A DNA stretch of 39,595 bases from Candidatus Gastranaerophilales bacterium (GTDB lineage Bacteria; Cyanobacteriota; Vampirovibrionia; Gastranaerophilales; Gastranaerophilaceae), in the NCBI GenBank assembly GCA_944326905.1, contig CALVFU010000010.1, forward strand, positions 1 to 39,595, written 5' to 3'. The notes under the pieces are model-generated. The model saw nothing but the letters and a program-made list of their open reading frames with translations. It did no database searches and was not told the DNA's origin. The position numbers and the translations under genes are program-made. Shown one piece after another: positions 1-8,284 of this stretch. Numbering within the stretch: the stretch's first letter is position 1; each line of letters starts with the position of its first letter.

Positions 1-77
1 ATAGTCGAGCTTTCACTCAACAATAACCTTACTTAACCAGCAAGCGGCAGGCTTCAACAATATTTTTGCTTTCAAAA
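1..77 (-). repeat. Inverted copy of the rpe 3' end
   Basis: Bases 1-77 are the exact reverse complement of 38810-38886, which hold the last codons of rpe, its stop and 28 bases downstream. The match stops at base 78. Beyond it weaker similarity with small indels continues for about 20 bases, readable on the minus strand as an rpe-like C-terminal tail. It may be a genuine inverted duplication or an assembly-graph overlap at a contig end. Confidence 0.9.
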
Positions 78-100
78 TATAGCTTATTAACAAGTTTTTA

Positions 101-129
101 TTGAAAGTATAGTTATAATAGTTTATTAT
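101..129 (+). promoter_or_regulatory. Sigma-70-type promoter for the acetyltransferase gene
   Basis: TTGAAA (101-106) is followed after 17 bases by TATTAT (124-129), and transcription would start near 136. A GAGGG ribosome binding site follows at 148-152, just before the ATG at 156. A second TATAAT lies at 114-119 but has no properly spaced -35. Confidence 0.5.
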
Positions 130-155
130 AAAATTTGAATAATCAATGAGGGAAA

Positions 156-716
156 ATGAACGAAAAAGAAAAAATGATACAAGGCCTTCTTTATGATGCT
201 AATTATGATAAAGCGTTATCTGAAGAAAGAAAAAAATGTAAAATACTTTGTTCAAAGTTCAATAGTACTCCTTATGAAGATATAGAGCAAAGAAAAACAA
301 TTCTAAGACAAATTATAGGAAAAATTAAAAACGAATTTTTAATAGAACCGTATTTTTGGTGTGATTACGGTTATAATATAGAGATAGGTAATAATTTTTA
401 TTCCAACCACAATCTTGTAATTCTTGATGCTGCAAAGGTTAAATTTGGTGATAATGTTTTTATTGCCCCTAATTGCGGGTTTTATACTGCAGGACACCCA
501 TTGGAAATTAATGAAAGGAATAAAGGTCTTGAATATGCAAAACCTATTGCTGTAGGTAACAATGTATGGATTGGCGGTAATGTGGTAGTTTTGCCCGGCG
601 TTACAATAGGTGATAATTCAACTATTGGAGCGGGTAGTATTGTAGTTAAAGATATTCCGCCTAACTCAGTTGCGGTAGGTAATCCTTGCCGTGTTATAAG
701 AACTTTAGGTGATTAG
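156..716 (+). CDS. Maltose/galactoside-type O-acetyltransferase (hexapeptide repeat)
   Basis: This 186-residue protein has the length and layout of the Maa/LacA/NodL acetyltransferases, which move an acetyl group from acetyl-CoA to a sugar hydroxyl in the cytoplasm. The N-terminal helical cap (about residues 1-60) is followed by left-handed beta-helix hexapeptide repeats such as IGGNVVVLPGVTIG and IGAGSIVVKDI. The catalytic His sits in the TAGHPLE motif, and the C-terminal VAVGNPCRVIR block is typical of the family. The start is fixed by GAGGG four bases upstream. It is followed with one base between stop and start by a nucleotidyltransferase-fold gene, so the two are probably co-transcribed. 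The natural sugar acceptor cannot be read from the sequence. Confidence 0.88.
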   Translation: MNEKEKMIQGLLYDANYDKALSEERKKCKILCSKFNSTPYEDIEQRKTILRQIIGKIKNEFLIEPYFWCDYGYNIEIGNNFYSNHNLVILDAAKVKFGDNVFIAPNCGFYTAGHPLEINERNKGLEYAKPIAVGNNVWIGGNVVVLPGVTIGDNSTIGAGSIVVKDIPPNSVAVGNPCRVIRTLGD

Positions 717-717
717 T

Positions 718-1506
718 ATGGATAATGAAGAAATATTAAAAGAACTGGTTTATGATTACAGTAAATTTGATGAGGTAAAAGCAATTGTGCTTGGAGGCTC
801 ATCAACAGTTAAAACTGATGATAATAAATCTGATTTTGATATTTATATTTATTGTATTAAAGAACCAAACGTAAATAAACGCCGGCTGATAGCTGAAAAA
901 TATGCCGATAAACTTGAAATAGACAATCATTATTTTGAAACAGGAGATGTTTTTGTTATAAGAGAAACAGGGAAACCTGTTGACATTATGTATCGTTCGC
1001 TTGATTGGATTGAAGCTAATATTAAGCGGGTATATGAAGAGGGGAATGCCTCTCTCGGGTATACTACTTGTTTTGTTGACAATGTTAATAAATCAAAAAT
1101 TCTATATGATAAAAACGGATGGTTTAAAACTCTTCAGAATAGAACAAAAATTCCATATCCTGATAAACTTGCTAATAATATAATAAAAAAGAATTTTAAC
1201 TACTTAAAAGATGCTATGTTTTCTTTTTATGATCAAATAGTATCTGCTGCAGAAAGAAATGATTTTGTAAGTATAAATCACAGGACAGCAGCTTTTCTTG
1301 CAAGTTATTTTGATATAATTTTTGCAAAAAATAAAATCTTAAACCCCGGCGAAAAAAAACTTGTGCAGTTTGCTATTGATAATTGTAAAATATTACCGGC
1401 GGATTTTGAAAAAGACGTTAATCTTTTAGCTGCTGGTAATATTTCAGAGCGGGTAAACACGGCAGCTCGGATGGTTGAAAATCTTAGGGGGTTTCTCAAT
1501 TTGTAA
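718..1506 (+). CDS. Nucleotidyltransferase-fold protein (DUF4037-like)
   Basis: About 262 residues. The N-terminus carries a pol-beta-type nucleotidyltransferase signature: a GGSS turn near residue 25, then SDFDIYIY with the two metal-binding Asp residues. The rest is helical and resembles C-terminal regions of DUF4037-type proteins. Such domains transfer a nucleotide to a small molecule or protein, but the substrate is unknown here. I chose the ATG at 718. It lies two bases after the upstream stop and has TAGGTGA as ribosome binding site inside the end of the acetyltransferase gene, indicating coupled translation. A GTG at 709 in the same frame is an alternative. The gene converges with the CpxP-like gene, leaving only five bases between stops. 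Confidence 0.65.
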   Translation: MDNEEILKELVYDYSKFDEVKAIVLGGSSTVKTDDNKSDFDIYIYCIKEPNVNKRRLIAEKYADKLEIDNHYFETGDVFVIRETGKPVDIMYRSLDWIEANIKRVYEEGNASLGYTTCFVDNVNKSKILYDKNGWFKTLQNRTKIPYPDKLANNIIKKNFNYLKDAMFSFYDQIVSAAERNDFVSINHRTAAFLASYFDIIFAKNKILNPGEKKLVQFAIDNCKILPADFEKDVNLLAAGNISERVNTAARMVENLRGFLNL

Positions 1507-1511
1507 AAAGA

Positions 1512-1994
1512 TTAAAATTTTCTTTTCTGTATTTGTTTTTGTCTAAAAATTTGTTTCCGCTCATTGCGTATTTTATTAAACTCCATACGCTGCTCCGGGG
1601 TTAAAATTTCCATAAAATCACGTTCATTTTGTATTATTATTATGCGTAAATCTTTTCTTATTTTTTTTATCTCATTATTAAGAATTTGCACTTCTTTATC
1701 GTTTATGTCTGTATCTCCATAACTGTTAAGCTGCTCTTGTTTAGCTTTAAGCTCTATCAAAAGCGGTTTCATTTTTTCCTGAGAATTTACTCTTAGCTGC
1801 TTTGCTTTCTGCTTTTGTTCCTCAGTAAGGTTAAGCCGTCTGCTGAATTCATTTTTGGGTTTTTCAGGTGCCGGGTTACTTATTTCTGCACGTTGAACAG
1901 GCTTAAATTCCTGCGTTTGTGTATTTTGTACAGCGTACGCTGTTTGTGATAATATTACTGCTGATAAAATTGTTGTTAATAAATACTTATTCAT
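1512..1994 (-). CDS. Spy/CpxP-like periplasmic LTxxQ protein
   Basis: A 160-residue protein with a clear Sec signal peptide (MNKYLLTTILSAVILSQTAYA). A mature helical, highly charged region contains two LTxEQ motifs (LTEEQ near residue 56, LTPEQ near residue 133), the hallmark of the Spy/CpxP/ZraP family of periplasmic chaperones and metal or stress sensors. It is the last gene of a three-gene cassette after an anti-sigma factor and an ECF sigma factor, 13 bases downstream of the sigma gene with a GGAG ribosome binding site. Inference: it is either the periplasmic sensor that controls the anti-sigma factor, as CnrX does in the cnrYXH system, or a stress-induced chaperone made by the same sigma factor. 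Confidence 0.75.
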   Translation of the reverse strand: MNKYLLTTILSAVILSQTAYAVQNTQTQEFKPVQRAEISNPAPEKPKNEFSRRLNLTEEQKQKAKQLRVNSQEKMKPLLIELKAKQEQLNSYGDTDINDKEVQILNNEIKKIRKDLRIIIIQNERDFMEILTPEQRMEFNKIRNERKQIFRQKQIQKRKF

Positions 1995-2007
1995 TTTAAA
2001 AAATCTC

Positions 2008-2520
2008 CTATAGCAAATCCGCCAATGTTTCTGCTAACATTTTTTTAGCGTTATAAATTCTTGATTTTACAGTGCCCAGAGGAATTTTTAAATTTTTAGA
2101 AACTTCTTCATAACTTAGGCCTTCAAATTCAGTAAGTATAATTACTTCTTTAAACTTTGGCTTAAGGTTGTTTATTGCTTCAATAATTCGTTTTTGTCTA
2201 AGCTTTGAAACAAATTCATTTTCGGGACTAAGTTTTTTATCTTTTATTGAGTTAAATACATTGTTTTCATCATCATTTACAGGCTGTTCCATTCTGTATC
2301 TTGCTGACTTTAAATAATCTTTTGAAATATTACGTGCAATTGTACAAATCCAGCTTTTAAAACTGCCTGTTGCCTGATATTTGTCCGAGTTTTTGTAAAC
2401 TCTTAAGTAGACTTCTTGTTCTAAGTCCTCGTTATGTTCATTTGTCACAGATTTTATAACCTGTCTTACTGCTGCCCCGTGTTCTTTGATAATTTTTGAA
2501 AAATCCATTAACCTATTCAT
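2008..2520 (-). CDS. ECF-type RNA polymerase sigma factor
   Basis: 170 residues, the usual size of an ECF sigma factor with only regions 2 and 4. Region 2 (about 12-80) contains DLEQEVYLRVYKN and the GSFKSWICTIARNISKDYLK block that recognises the -10 element. Region 4 (about 115-168) is a helix-turn-helix with FEGLSYEEVSKNLKIPLGTVKSRIY for the -35. The start codon overlaps the stop of the anti-sigma gene by 8 bases (ATGAATAG), so translation is probably coupled. A second in-frame ATG four codons later is possible. A GAAC-N16-CGTTA promoter upstream of the cassette suggests autoregulation. Confidence 0.9.
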   Translation of the reverse strand: MNRLMDFSKIIKEHGAAVRQVIKSVTNEHNEDLEQEVYLRVYKNSDKYQATGSFKSWICTIARNISKDYLKSARYRMEQPVNDDENNVFNSIKDKKLSPENEFVSKLRQKRIIEAINNLKPKFKEVIILTEFEGLSYEEVSKNLKIPLGTVKSRIYNAKKMLAETLADLL

Positions 2521-2863
2521 CCACCATTATTAAACCGTAGTTGTCTGTAGGAAAACCTAAATCTTCAGGTGTTAATTGCTCGCCGTACATAATCTGCTCA
2601 ACAATTCTGTACCTGCTGTCTGCTGTTTGGAAAGTTATTCCTGCAAAGAGTACCATGCATAAAATACACGCAATTTTAATATGCCTGTATTTGTCTTTCC
2701 TTTTGATATACTGCGGTTTTACTTCTGCAAGGAGTGCTGAAACACGATTCATTTTTTCGTGCTCTCGCCTGCAGTCTTCACATTTCAAAAGATGTTTTTG
2801 AAATTCTTCTTCCGTTGCAAAAGTAAATAAGGCTTCATATTTGTTACATTTTGAGTCTGTCAT
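2513..2863 (-). CDS. Zinc-finger anti-sigma factor, membrane anchored
   Basis: 116 residues. The N-terminal half has a ZAS/zf-HC2-type site, KHLLKCEDCRREH (H-x3-C-x2-C, near residues 24-34), that would clamp the sigma factor in the cytoplasm. A single hydrophobic segment (about 66-82, IKIACILCMVLFAGITF) spans the membrane, leaving a short periplasmic tail of about 34 residues. The AGAGGAAA ribosome binding site supports this start. Unusually the anti-sigma gene comes before the sigma gene, an order also found in the cnrYXH metal-responsive cassette. The short periplasmic tail implies that sensing relies on a partner, for which the CpxP-like protein is the obvious candidate. Confidence 0.8.
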   Translation of the reverse strand: MTDSKCNKYEALFTFATEEEFQKHLLKCEDCRREHEKMNRVSALLAEVKPQYIKRKDKYRHIKIACILCMVLFAGITFQTADSRYRIVEQIMYGEQLTPEDLGFPTDNYGLIMVDE

Positions 2864-2885
2864 TTTTGTTTCCTCTGTACTTTTA

Positions 2886-2911
2886 TAACGAAACAGAATT
2901 TAAAAAGTTCA
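2886..2911 (-). promoter_or_regulatory. ECF-type autoregulatory promoter of the sigma cassette
   Basis: Reading the minus strand between rimO and the anti-sigma gene gives TGAACTTTTT, then CGTTATAA, with 16 bases between GAAC and CGTT. This fits the GAAC-N16/17-CGT(C/T) architecture of many ECF promoters. No good sigma-70 -10 lies in the same gap. Inference: the ECF factor of the cassette transcribes its own operon. Confidence 0.5.
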
Positions 2912-2916
2912 TTTTT

Positions 2917-4224
2917 TTATACTATTATTCCTGATAAATCGTAAATATCTGCGCCTGTAATTTTTATATTTTCTATATCACCGGGAACAACTGCTTCTTT
3001 AGTTTTTATATTAACAACTCCGTCGACCTCTGGAGCGTCATACTGAGTTCTTGCCACTACACAGCCATTATCAGAAAATCCTTCTATAATACATGGTAAA
3101 ACCTTGCCAATAAATTTTTTATTTCTTTGAAGAGATATTTCCTGCTGTAATTGCATCAGCTTTTTCTGGCGTTCACGTTTAGTTTTTGCGTTAATTTGCG
3201 GCTTCATAGAATAAGAGGGTGTATCCTTTTCTCTTGAGTACATAAAAACTCCGAGCCGGTCAAATTTTACATCTTTAATAAAGTTATACAAATGCTCAAA
3301 CTCTTCTTCTGTTTCACCTGGATATCCCGTAATAAATGCTGTTCTTACAGCCAGATTCGGAATTTTTTCTCTCATATGTTTAACCAATTTTCTGTAATCC
3401 ATAACAGGTCTGTTCATTCTCTTCAGCATATCTGGGTGAGAGTGCTGAAGCGGAATATCTATATATTTAACGACTTTATCAAGCGCTGCTACTGCATTAA
3501 GAAGTTCATCGTTAATCATAGCTGGATGAGTATACATTATTCTTATCCATGAAAGGTTTTCAATTTTATTTAATTCTTCTAAAAGAACAGTAAGAGATGG
3601 TTTTTGGTATAAATCTATTCCGTAATATGATGTATCTTGCGCTATAAGAATAATTTCTGAAACCCCTTTTTTAACAAGCTCTTTTGCTTCTGATACTATA
3701 TTTTCAATACTTCGAGAATGGTACTTCCCTCTTAATCTTGGTATTACACAATAACCACAGTTATAATTGCATCCTTCTGCAATTTTTATATAAGAGCTTG
3801 CTCCCATCGTAATTTGCTGTCTTGCTATATTTTCCGGGTAAATATAATCCGGCTCTGCATTTATACATTCAATGTAATCTTTTCCTGCTATAACAGCTTC
3901 TATAATTTCTGGCAGCTTAGTAAAATCCGTTGTCCCAACTGCTCCTTTAATTTCAGGAATAGCTTCTTTTAGTCCGCCGGCGTGTTTTTGCGAAAGGCAC
4001 CCGGTTACTATTACTTTTTTTCCATATTCTGTTTGTTCTAATATACTTTTTATTGATTCACGTTCCGCATCGCAAATAAATGAACACGTATTTATTATTA
4101 CAATATCAGCGCTGCTATCGTCTAATGATACTTCATAACCTTTACCAGCAAGCAGTCCAAAAATAAGTTCGCTGTCAATTAAATTCTTTGCACATCCGTG
4201 GCTTATAATACCAATCTTTGTCAT
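2917..4224 (-). CDS. rimO: Ribosomal protein S12 methylthiotransferase RimO
   Basis: 435 residues, normal for RimO, which methylthiolates the conserved Asp of ribosomal protein S12. The N-terminal UPF0004 domain has its three cluster Cys (C11 in SHGCAKN, C47 in NTCSF, C76 in TGCLSQ). The radical SAM core has C152-x3-C156-x2-C159 (CNYNCGYC). Next come RimO-typical blocks (LRGKYHSR, DIPLQHS, RTAFITGYPGETEEEF) and a C-terminal TRAM domain with DAPEVDG. The SHGCAKN N-terminus and the DAPEVDG segment favour RimO over MiaB. It is the gene upstream of the sigma cassette on the same strand, but an independent ECF promoter lies between them. Confidence 0.95.
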   Translation of the reverse strand: MTKIGIISHGCAKNLIDSELIFGLLAGKGYEVSLDDSSADIVIINTCSFICDAERESIKSILEQTEYGKKVIVTGCLSQKHAGGLKEAIPEIKGAVGTTDFTKLPEIIEAVIAGKDYIECINAEPDYIYPENIARQQITMGASSYIKIAEGCNYNCGYCVIPRLRGKYHSRSIENIVSEAKELVKKGVSEIILIAQDTSYYGIDLYQKPSLTVLLEELNKIENLSWIRIMYTHPAMINDELLNAVAALDKVVKYIDIPLQHSHPDMLKRMNRPVMDYRKLVKHMREKIPNLAVRTAFITGYPGETEEEFEHLYNFIKDVKFDRLGVFMYSREKDTPSYSMKPQINAKTKRERQKKLMQLQQEISLQRNKKFIGKVLPCIIEGFSDNGCVVARTQYDAPEVDGVVNIKTKEAVVPGDIENIKITGADIYDLSGIIV

Positions 4225-4311
4225 ACAAGAATTTTAGCATGAAATATTTCACCATTTAATTATATATATTAAGTTTTGTAAAGATTTATTTTAATATTGA
4301 AATTAGTGGTG

Positions 4312-4340
4312 TTGAACTATACTTTATATATATGTAAGAT
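4312..4340 (+). promoter_or_regulatory. Promoter for the coiled-coil protein gene
   Basis: TTGAAC (4312-4317), a 17-base spacer and TAAGAT (4335-4340) precede an AAGGTG ribosome binding site and the ATG at 4362. The -35 is good and the -10 is four of six. The gap also serves the divergent rimO. Confidence 0.4.
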
Positions 4341-4361
4341 ATAAGATTAAGGTGTAACAAG

Positions 4362-4793
4362 ATGGCTATTGCAAATTTAAACGAAACAATCATAGCATAT
4401 AAGCTCAGACGCAACCAATTGCAGCTTGAGATTACAAATTTGCAATCTCAAAAACGTCTTGCAACAACAGAACAACTTGACTTTATGCAACTTACACAAG
4501 CTCGTAAAAATGAAGAAAAAAATAAATGGAAAGCTGAATATGAAGCTGGAAAAGATACAACTTATGCAGATATAGTTTCTTATACAGAAATTGATGAATA
4601 CAATGAAGCAGTTGATAAAATTCAAGCAGAATATGAAATCTATAACGCTGAATTAACAGCTTGGGAAACATCTATTGATAACCAAATTGCAACAGCAGAT
4701 ACAGAATTAACTGAAATTGAAGCATACTTAGAATCTTATGAAGAAATGCTTTCTAATAACATCAGCAACGATTTTAACTACGGATTAGAATAA
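4362..4793 (+). CDS. Small acidic coiled-coil protein, unknown function
   Basis: 143 residues. Nearly the whole chain is predicted helical with heptad-like spacing: an antiparallel pair around residues 5-60 (LRRNQLQLEITNLQSQK) and 75-130 (IDEYNEAVDKIQAEYEIYNAEL). It has no cysteines, no signal peptide and no membrane segment, and it is strongly acidic. I recognise no named family. It has its own promoter and a long hairpin immediately downstream, so it is a monocistronic unit between the divergent rimO and the convergent rpsP. A helical-bundle structural or secreted protein is possible, but nothing in the sequence decides this. Confidence 0.7.
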   Translation: MAIANLNETIIAYKLRRNQLQLEITNLQSQKRLATTEQLDFMQLTQARKNEEKNKWKAEYEAGKDTTYADIVSYTEIDEYNEAVDKIQAEYEIYNAELTAWETSIDNQIATADTELTEIEAYLESYEEMLSNNISNDFNYGLE

Positions 4794-4813
4794 TAGAGTA
4801 TGAGGCAGTGAAC

Positions 4814-4850
4814 TACAAAGAGGAGGTGTATAAAACACCTCCTCTTTGTA
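4814..4850. terminator. Long hairpin between convergent genes
   Basis: A perfect 16-bp inverted repeat (TACAAAGAGGAGGTGT and its complement) with a 5-base loop lies between the coiled-coil gene and rpsP. It lacks a good T tract on either side, so it could act as a bidirectional terminator or 3' stabiliser. The stem contains AGGAGGTGT, close to a Shine-Dalgarno, but no start codon follows. Confidence 0.65.
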
Positions 4851-4862
4851 CAATTTAATTTA

Positions 4863-5210
4863 CTACGCTTCAGCTTGAGTTTCAGCTTTTGCAGCTTCTT
4901 CTGCCTTTGCAGCTTCTGCTTTTGCTTGAGCTTTTTTAGACATTTTTACTACTTCCGGCTTTTTATAGTTAAGGCTGCCATCCGGGTTGCAGTTTGCCAT
5001 TAGATATTTAACTGTATCAGTTGGCTGTGCTCCTTTTTTTACCCATTCTTGCGCACTTGCAAGATTGAATTTCATTTCCTTAGTTTTTGGGTTATAGTGA
5101 CCAAGTTCTTCTACAGGCTTGCCTTCGCGTTTTGTTGTAGAATTAATAACTATTATTCTGTAATGCGGGTCTTTTTTAGCACCCAGTCTTTTTAATCTTA
5201 TTTTTAACAT
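4863..5210 (-). CDS. rpsP: 30S ribosomal protein S16
   Basis: 115 residues. The N-terminal 80 match bS16 closely (MLKIRLKRLGAKKDPHYRI, REGKPVEELGHYNPKTK). The C-terminal tail is an Ala/Lys/Glu-rich extension (about residues 88-115), common in this family. bS16 binds 16S rRNA helices early in 30S assembly. The start has AAGGAT about eight bases upstream. It stands alone here, without the rimM/trmD/rplS neighbours often seen. A leader of about 140 bases separates it from the next gene upstream and contains a GCC-rich short hairpin. Confidence 0.96.
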   Translation of the reverse strand: MLKIRLKRLGAKKDPHYRIIVINSTTKREGKPVEELGHYNPKTKEMKFNLASAQEWVKKGAQPTDTVKYLMANCNPDGSLNYKKPEVVKMSKKAQAKAEAAKAEEAAKAETQAEA

Positions 5211-5352
5211 GTTTAAAAATCCTTTTTTTATTATAAATACACTGCAAAACCTAGCCGCTTGGCTTTGCCGGAAATATACTCAGAGGAATAGTGTACTTCC
5301 ATAAATATAAAAACATGAATAAAGCATTAAATCAAGTATTATACTGTATTAA

Positions 5353-6759
5353 TTACAATTTTTGCAGCAGGACAGCAAGTTCTGTTTTAAAGAATTTCTT
5401 TAATTCACTAATGTGTTTTATATTTAACAGACTTTTAAAAATAAACCCGAGATTTAGGTAAAATTTCTTTATTCCTTGTATATATAGTGTGAACACTTTT
5501 TCCTTTGATAAAGAGTGTGTTCTTACTATAGGGCGGAAATAAGCCCCTTCGTATGAAGTAGTTGAAGAAAAAAGTTTTTCCTTAATTGCGTAATCATAAA
5601 ATCTGGTACCGGGAAGCGGCGCAGCAATATAAAAGCTTGTATAATCAGAGGGCAGCCAAGATGCTAATTTAAAAGTTTCATTAATAGTCTGTTCTGTATC
5701 CCATGGTAATCCTATAATATAATGTGTATGAATTTTTATTCTGCTCTTCTTATATATTCTAATCCCGTGTATTATACTATCTAAATTAATTCTCTTACCT
5801 ATTTTATCAAGAATCATTTGCGAGCCGCTCTCAACTCCAATGTCTACACTCCTGCACCCGGCTCTGTACATTAAATCTGCGTCTTCCTCTGTTACGATAT
5901 CTCCGCGTGAAGAAACAGACCAAGTTATATTTAATTTTTCGCTGATTATTTTATCACATAAGTTTTTTAGCCAATTCTTATCAATGCCCAATATGTCTGA
6001 TTGGAATATAAAATCATGGATATTATATTTTTCTATACACTCTTCGATTTCTTCTATAATATTATCAACACTTCTCTTCCTAACTTTTAAGCCTGATTGT
6101 AAAGACGCAGAGCAGAAAAAACAATTGAACGGACACCCGCGGGCTATCTTAATTACTGTTCTTGTCTTGCCTGTAACATCATTTTTATAAAGATTATTAT
6201 CAATTAGATGTCTTGCAGGAAAAGGCAGAGAGTCCAAATTATCATTAAAAATTTTCGGTTTAGCTTTAACACCCTGCATATTATATTTGTAACAAATTCC
6301 GGGAATTTCACTATCTGGAATATTTTCTAATATGGCTTTTAGTGCTTCTTCGCCTTCGCCGATTATAACGTAATCAATAAATGGGTTTTCATATATAGCA
6401 TTGGTATTATACGTAAAGAAAATACCTCCAAACACTATAATTTTTACCTGCGGAAGCAGTTCTTTTGCTATCTTAAGTGCCTCCATATCTTTTTTAAAAG
6501 TTGCACAAGCAATATTTGCAATAAGAAAATTCGGTCTAAATTCATTCAAATCCTTTACCAAATCTCCGCCCAAACTGTAATCTTTTATTTTTACCTCAGC
6601 CCCGCATTTTTCAGCAGCAGCCGCCAAATACATTAAATCAAGCGGCGGAAGCTTTGCCGGAGCATAAGGACATATACTGCTATCGGGAGATGACTGGCAG
6701 TATCCCTCTCTTATTATGGACGGAGAAGGGGGGTATATTAGTAAAACACGTCTGTTCAA
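5353..6759 (-). CDS. B12-binding-domain radical SAM protein
   Basis: 468 residues. The N-terminal cobalamin-binding Rossmann-like domain (about 1-170) starts MNRRVLLIYPP and contains PPLDLMYLAAAAE and IVFGGIFFTYN. The radical SAM domain (about 195-400) has the cluster motif C-x3-C-x2-C in ARGCPFNCFFC. Such proteins carry out methylations or cyclisations on lipids, cofactors or peptides. The actual reaction cannot be assigned. The gene begins 10 bases after the end of the transporter gene on the same strand, so the two are likely co-transcribed. The cobalamin domain lacks an obvious DxHxxG, as in many members that bind B12 base-off without a histidine. Confidence 0.85.
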   Translation of the reverse strand: MNRRVLLIYPPSPSIIREGYCQSSPDSSICPYAPAKLPPLDLMYLAAAAEKCGAEVKIKDYSLGGDLVKDLNEFRPNFLIANIACATFKKDMEALKIAKELLPQVKIIVFGGIFFTYNTNAIYENPFIDYVIIGEGEEALKAILENIPDSEIPGICYKYNMQGVKAKPKIFNDNLDSLPFPARHLIDNNLYKNDVTGKTRTVIKIARGCPFNCFFCSASLQSGLKVRKRSVDNIIEEIEECIEKYNIHDFIFQSDILGIDKNWLKNLCDKIISEKLNITWSVSSRGDIVTEEDADLMYRAGCRSVDIGVESGSQMILDKIGKRINLDSIIHGIRIYKKSRIKIHTHYIIGLPWDTEQTINETFKLASWLPSDYTSFYIAAPLPGTRFYDYAIKEKLFSSTTSYEGAYFRPIVRTHSLSKEKVFTLYIQGIKKFYLNLGFIFKSLLNIKHISELKKFFKTELAVLLQKL

Positions 6760-6769
6760 AATTTTTGCC

Positions 6770-8161
6770 TTATCTGGAGGTTAGTATAACTTTTTCTTTA
6801 ATAGAAGCAGCAATAACGGCAGCGATTATAAGCGAAGCAGCGCCGATAAAAAAGGCATACTCCCAATGATGGTTGATACCTACAGGCATTTTAAAGGCGG
6901 CATTATTAATTATCCAGGCAACAACCGTACATACAAGAACTTGCGGTCCTGCAATAAAGATATTAAATATTCCCATAACAGAACCCTCTGTGCCAGATTT
7001 TATGTATTGAGAAAGCATTGCAAACGGAAGTGCACAAATACTCGCCCATCCTATACCTGATAGCGCCATTAAAAGTATTACTGCTTTATGATTATGAGTG
7101 AAGCCCATTCCTAAATAAGCCAGTGCCATAGATAAAACTGATATTACATGAACTTTTTTATTTCCGTATTTTGCAGATAAAAATCCTATTGGAATTGCTA
7201 CAAAGAAACAAACAAGATTAAACACGGCAAAACAAACAGAAGAAAAATTAGTAGCAATAAGAGTTTTATTTTCAAAAACTTCTTTTGCAATATCTGTCAC
7301 ATCGCTTAAGTCCGGGATTTGAAATACTGTATGTATCGCATACTGTGTAAAGTTGATAAGCAGACACATTGTTCCAATCCAGGTAAAAAACTGCATAAGG
7401 CATATTTTAGAAACTTCCGGCGACAGTGCAAAAAATTCTCTTAATGAATGCCAAAAATTAAATTTTTCCTCCTGAATCTCTTCCTGAGTGTTATTTTTTT
7501 TAGTTGAATGTTCCTTTATAGTAATACAAGTCCAAGTCATAGCAAGAACAAAAGCAAGCGCCGCCATAACAAACTGAGCCGGTATAGGCATTTGGTAATC
7601 AAAAGCCCATTTAAGAAAAGGGGCAATACCGGCGGCAACGACAGAACCTAACCCTATAGACAAACTCATATAAGAATTAGCAACCGAGTGCTGCTGAGGC
7701 GGAACAACATCAGGAACTAACGCCCGGTAGGGACCTTGCGCTACATTAATACACGCATCAATAATCCATATCATAACAGCTGCAATAATTAAACCCGTCA
7801 TATCAGGTAGCTGAAAATTATAATGAGCCCCTATTTTTTCAGCAATAATGCCTGAATTTGGAAAAATCCACAAAGCAATAGCAGAAATTAACGCCCCTAA
7901 AAAGAGGTATGGGCGCCTGCGTCCGAAAATAGTTCTTGTTCTGTCTGAAAGAGCACCTATAAGCGGTTGGACAATCATTCCCGTAAACGGACCGGCAAGC
8001 CATATAAGCCCGTATATCAAAGGGTCTGCTCCAAGGTTTTCTGTAACCGGACCTGATAAAATGATTCTCATTTGCCATGCAAATTGAAGTCCGAAAAATC
8101 CCAAAGCAAAATTAAGAAATTGACCAGTCGTAAATCTTTTCAACTCAACGTTGTTATCCAT
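6770..8161 (-). CDS. MFS/GPH-family sugar transporter
   Basis: 463 residues with twelve hydrophobic segments. The loop between helices 2 and 3 carries GALSDRTRTIFGRRRPYLFLGA. Its RRRP block is the signature of the glycoside-pentoside-hexuronide / SLC45-sucrose transporter group, which import sugars with H+ or Na+. The cytoplasmic central loop (about 215-235) is charged, as expected. An AAGGGG ribosome binding site is present. It is the first gene of a pair with the radical SAM gene. The substrate is unknown; the GH57 enzyme lies several kilobases away and is not obviously linked. Confidence 0.85.
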   Translation of the reverse strand: MDNNVELKRFTTGQFLNFALGFFGLQFAWQMRIILSGPVTENLGADPLIYGLIWLAGPFTGMIVQPLIGALSDRTRTIFGRRRPYLFLGALISAIALWIFPNSGIIAEKIGAHYNFQLPDMTGLIIAAVMIWIIDACINVAQGPYRALVPDVVPPQQHSVANSYMSLSIGLGSVVAAGIAPFLKWAFDYQMPIPAQFVMAALAFVLAMTWTCITIKEHSTKKNNTQEEIQEEKFNFWHSLREFFALSPEVSKICLMQFFTWIGTMCLLINFTQYAIHTVFQIPDLSDVTDIAKEVFENKTLIATNFSSVCFAVFNLVCFFVAIPIGFLSAKYGNKKVHVISVLSMALAYLGMGFTHNHKAVILLMALSGIGWASICALPFAMLSQYIKSGTEGSVMGIFNIFIAGPQVLVCTVVAWIINNAAFKMPVGINHHWEYAFFIGAASLIIAAVIAASIKEKVILTSR

Positions 8162-8284
8162 AAAATGTGCCCCTTCTAAACAGTGCTAAGTATATATTAC
8201 TTCGCACATCACTCCTTTACTTAGTTTACATTCAAAATATTAAGGGGTCAATACCAATAAAGTAAAAAATATCTTCTAAATAAA

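Noticed and set aside
5840..6190. 116-codon plus-strand frame inside the radical SAM gene
   Set aside because: It is antisense to a well-conserved gene, has no ribosome binding site and no family resemblance.
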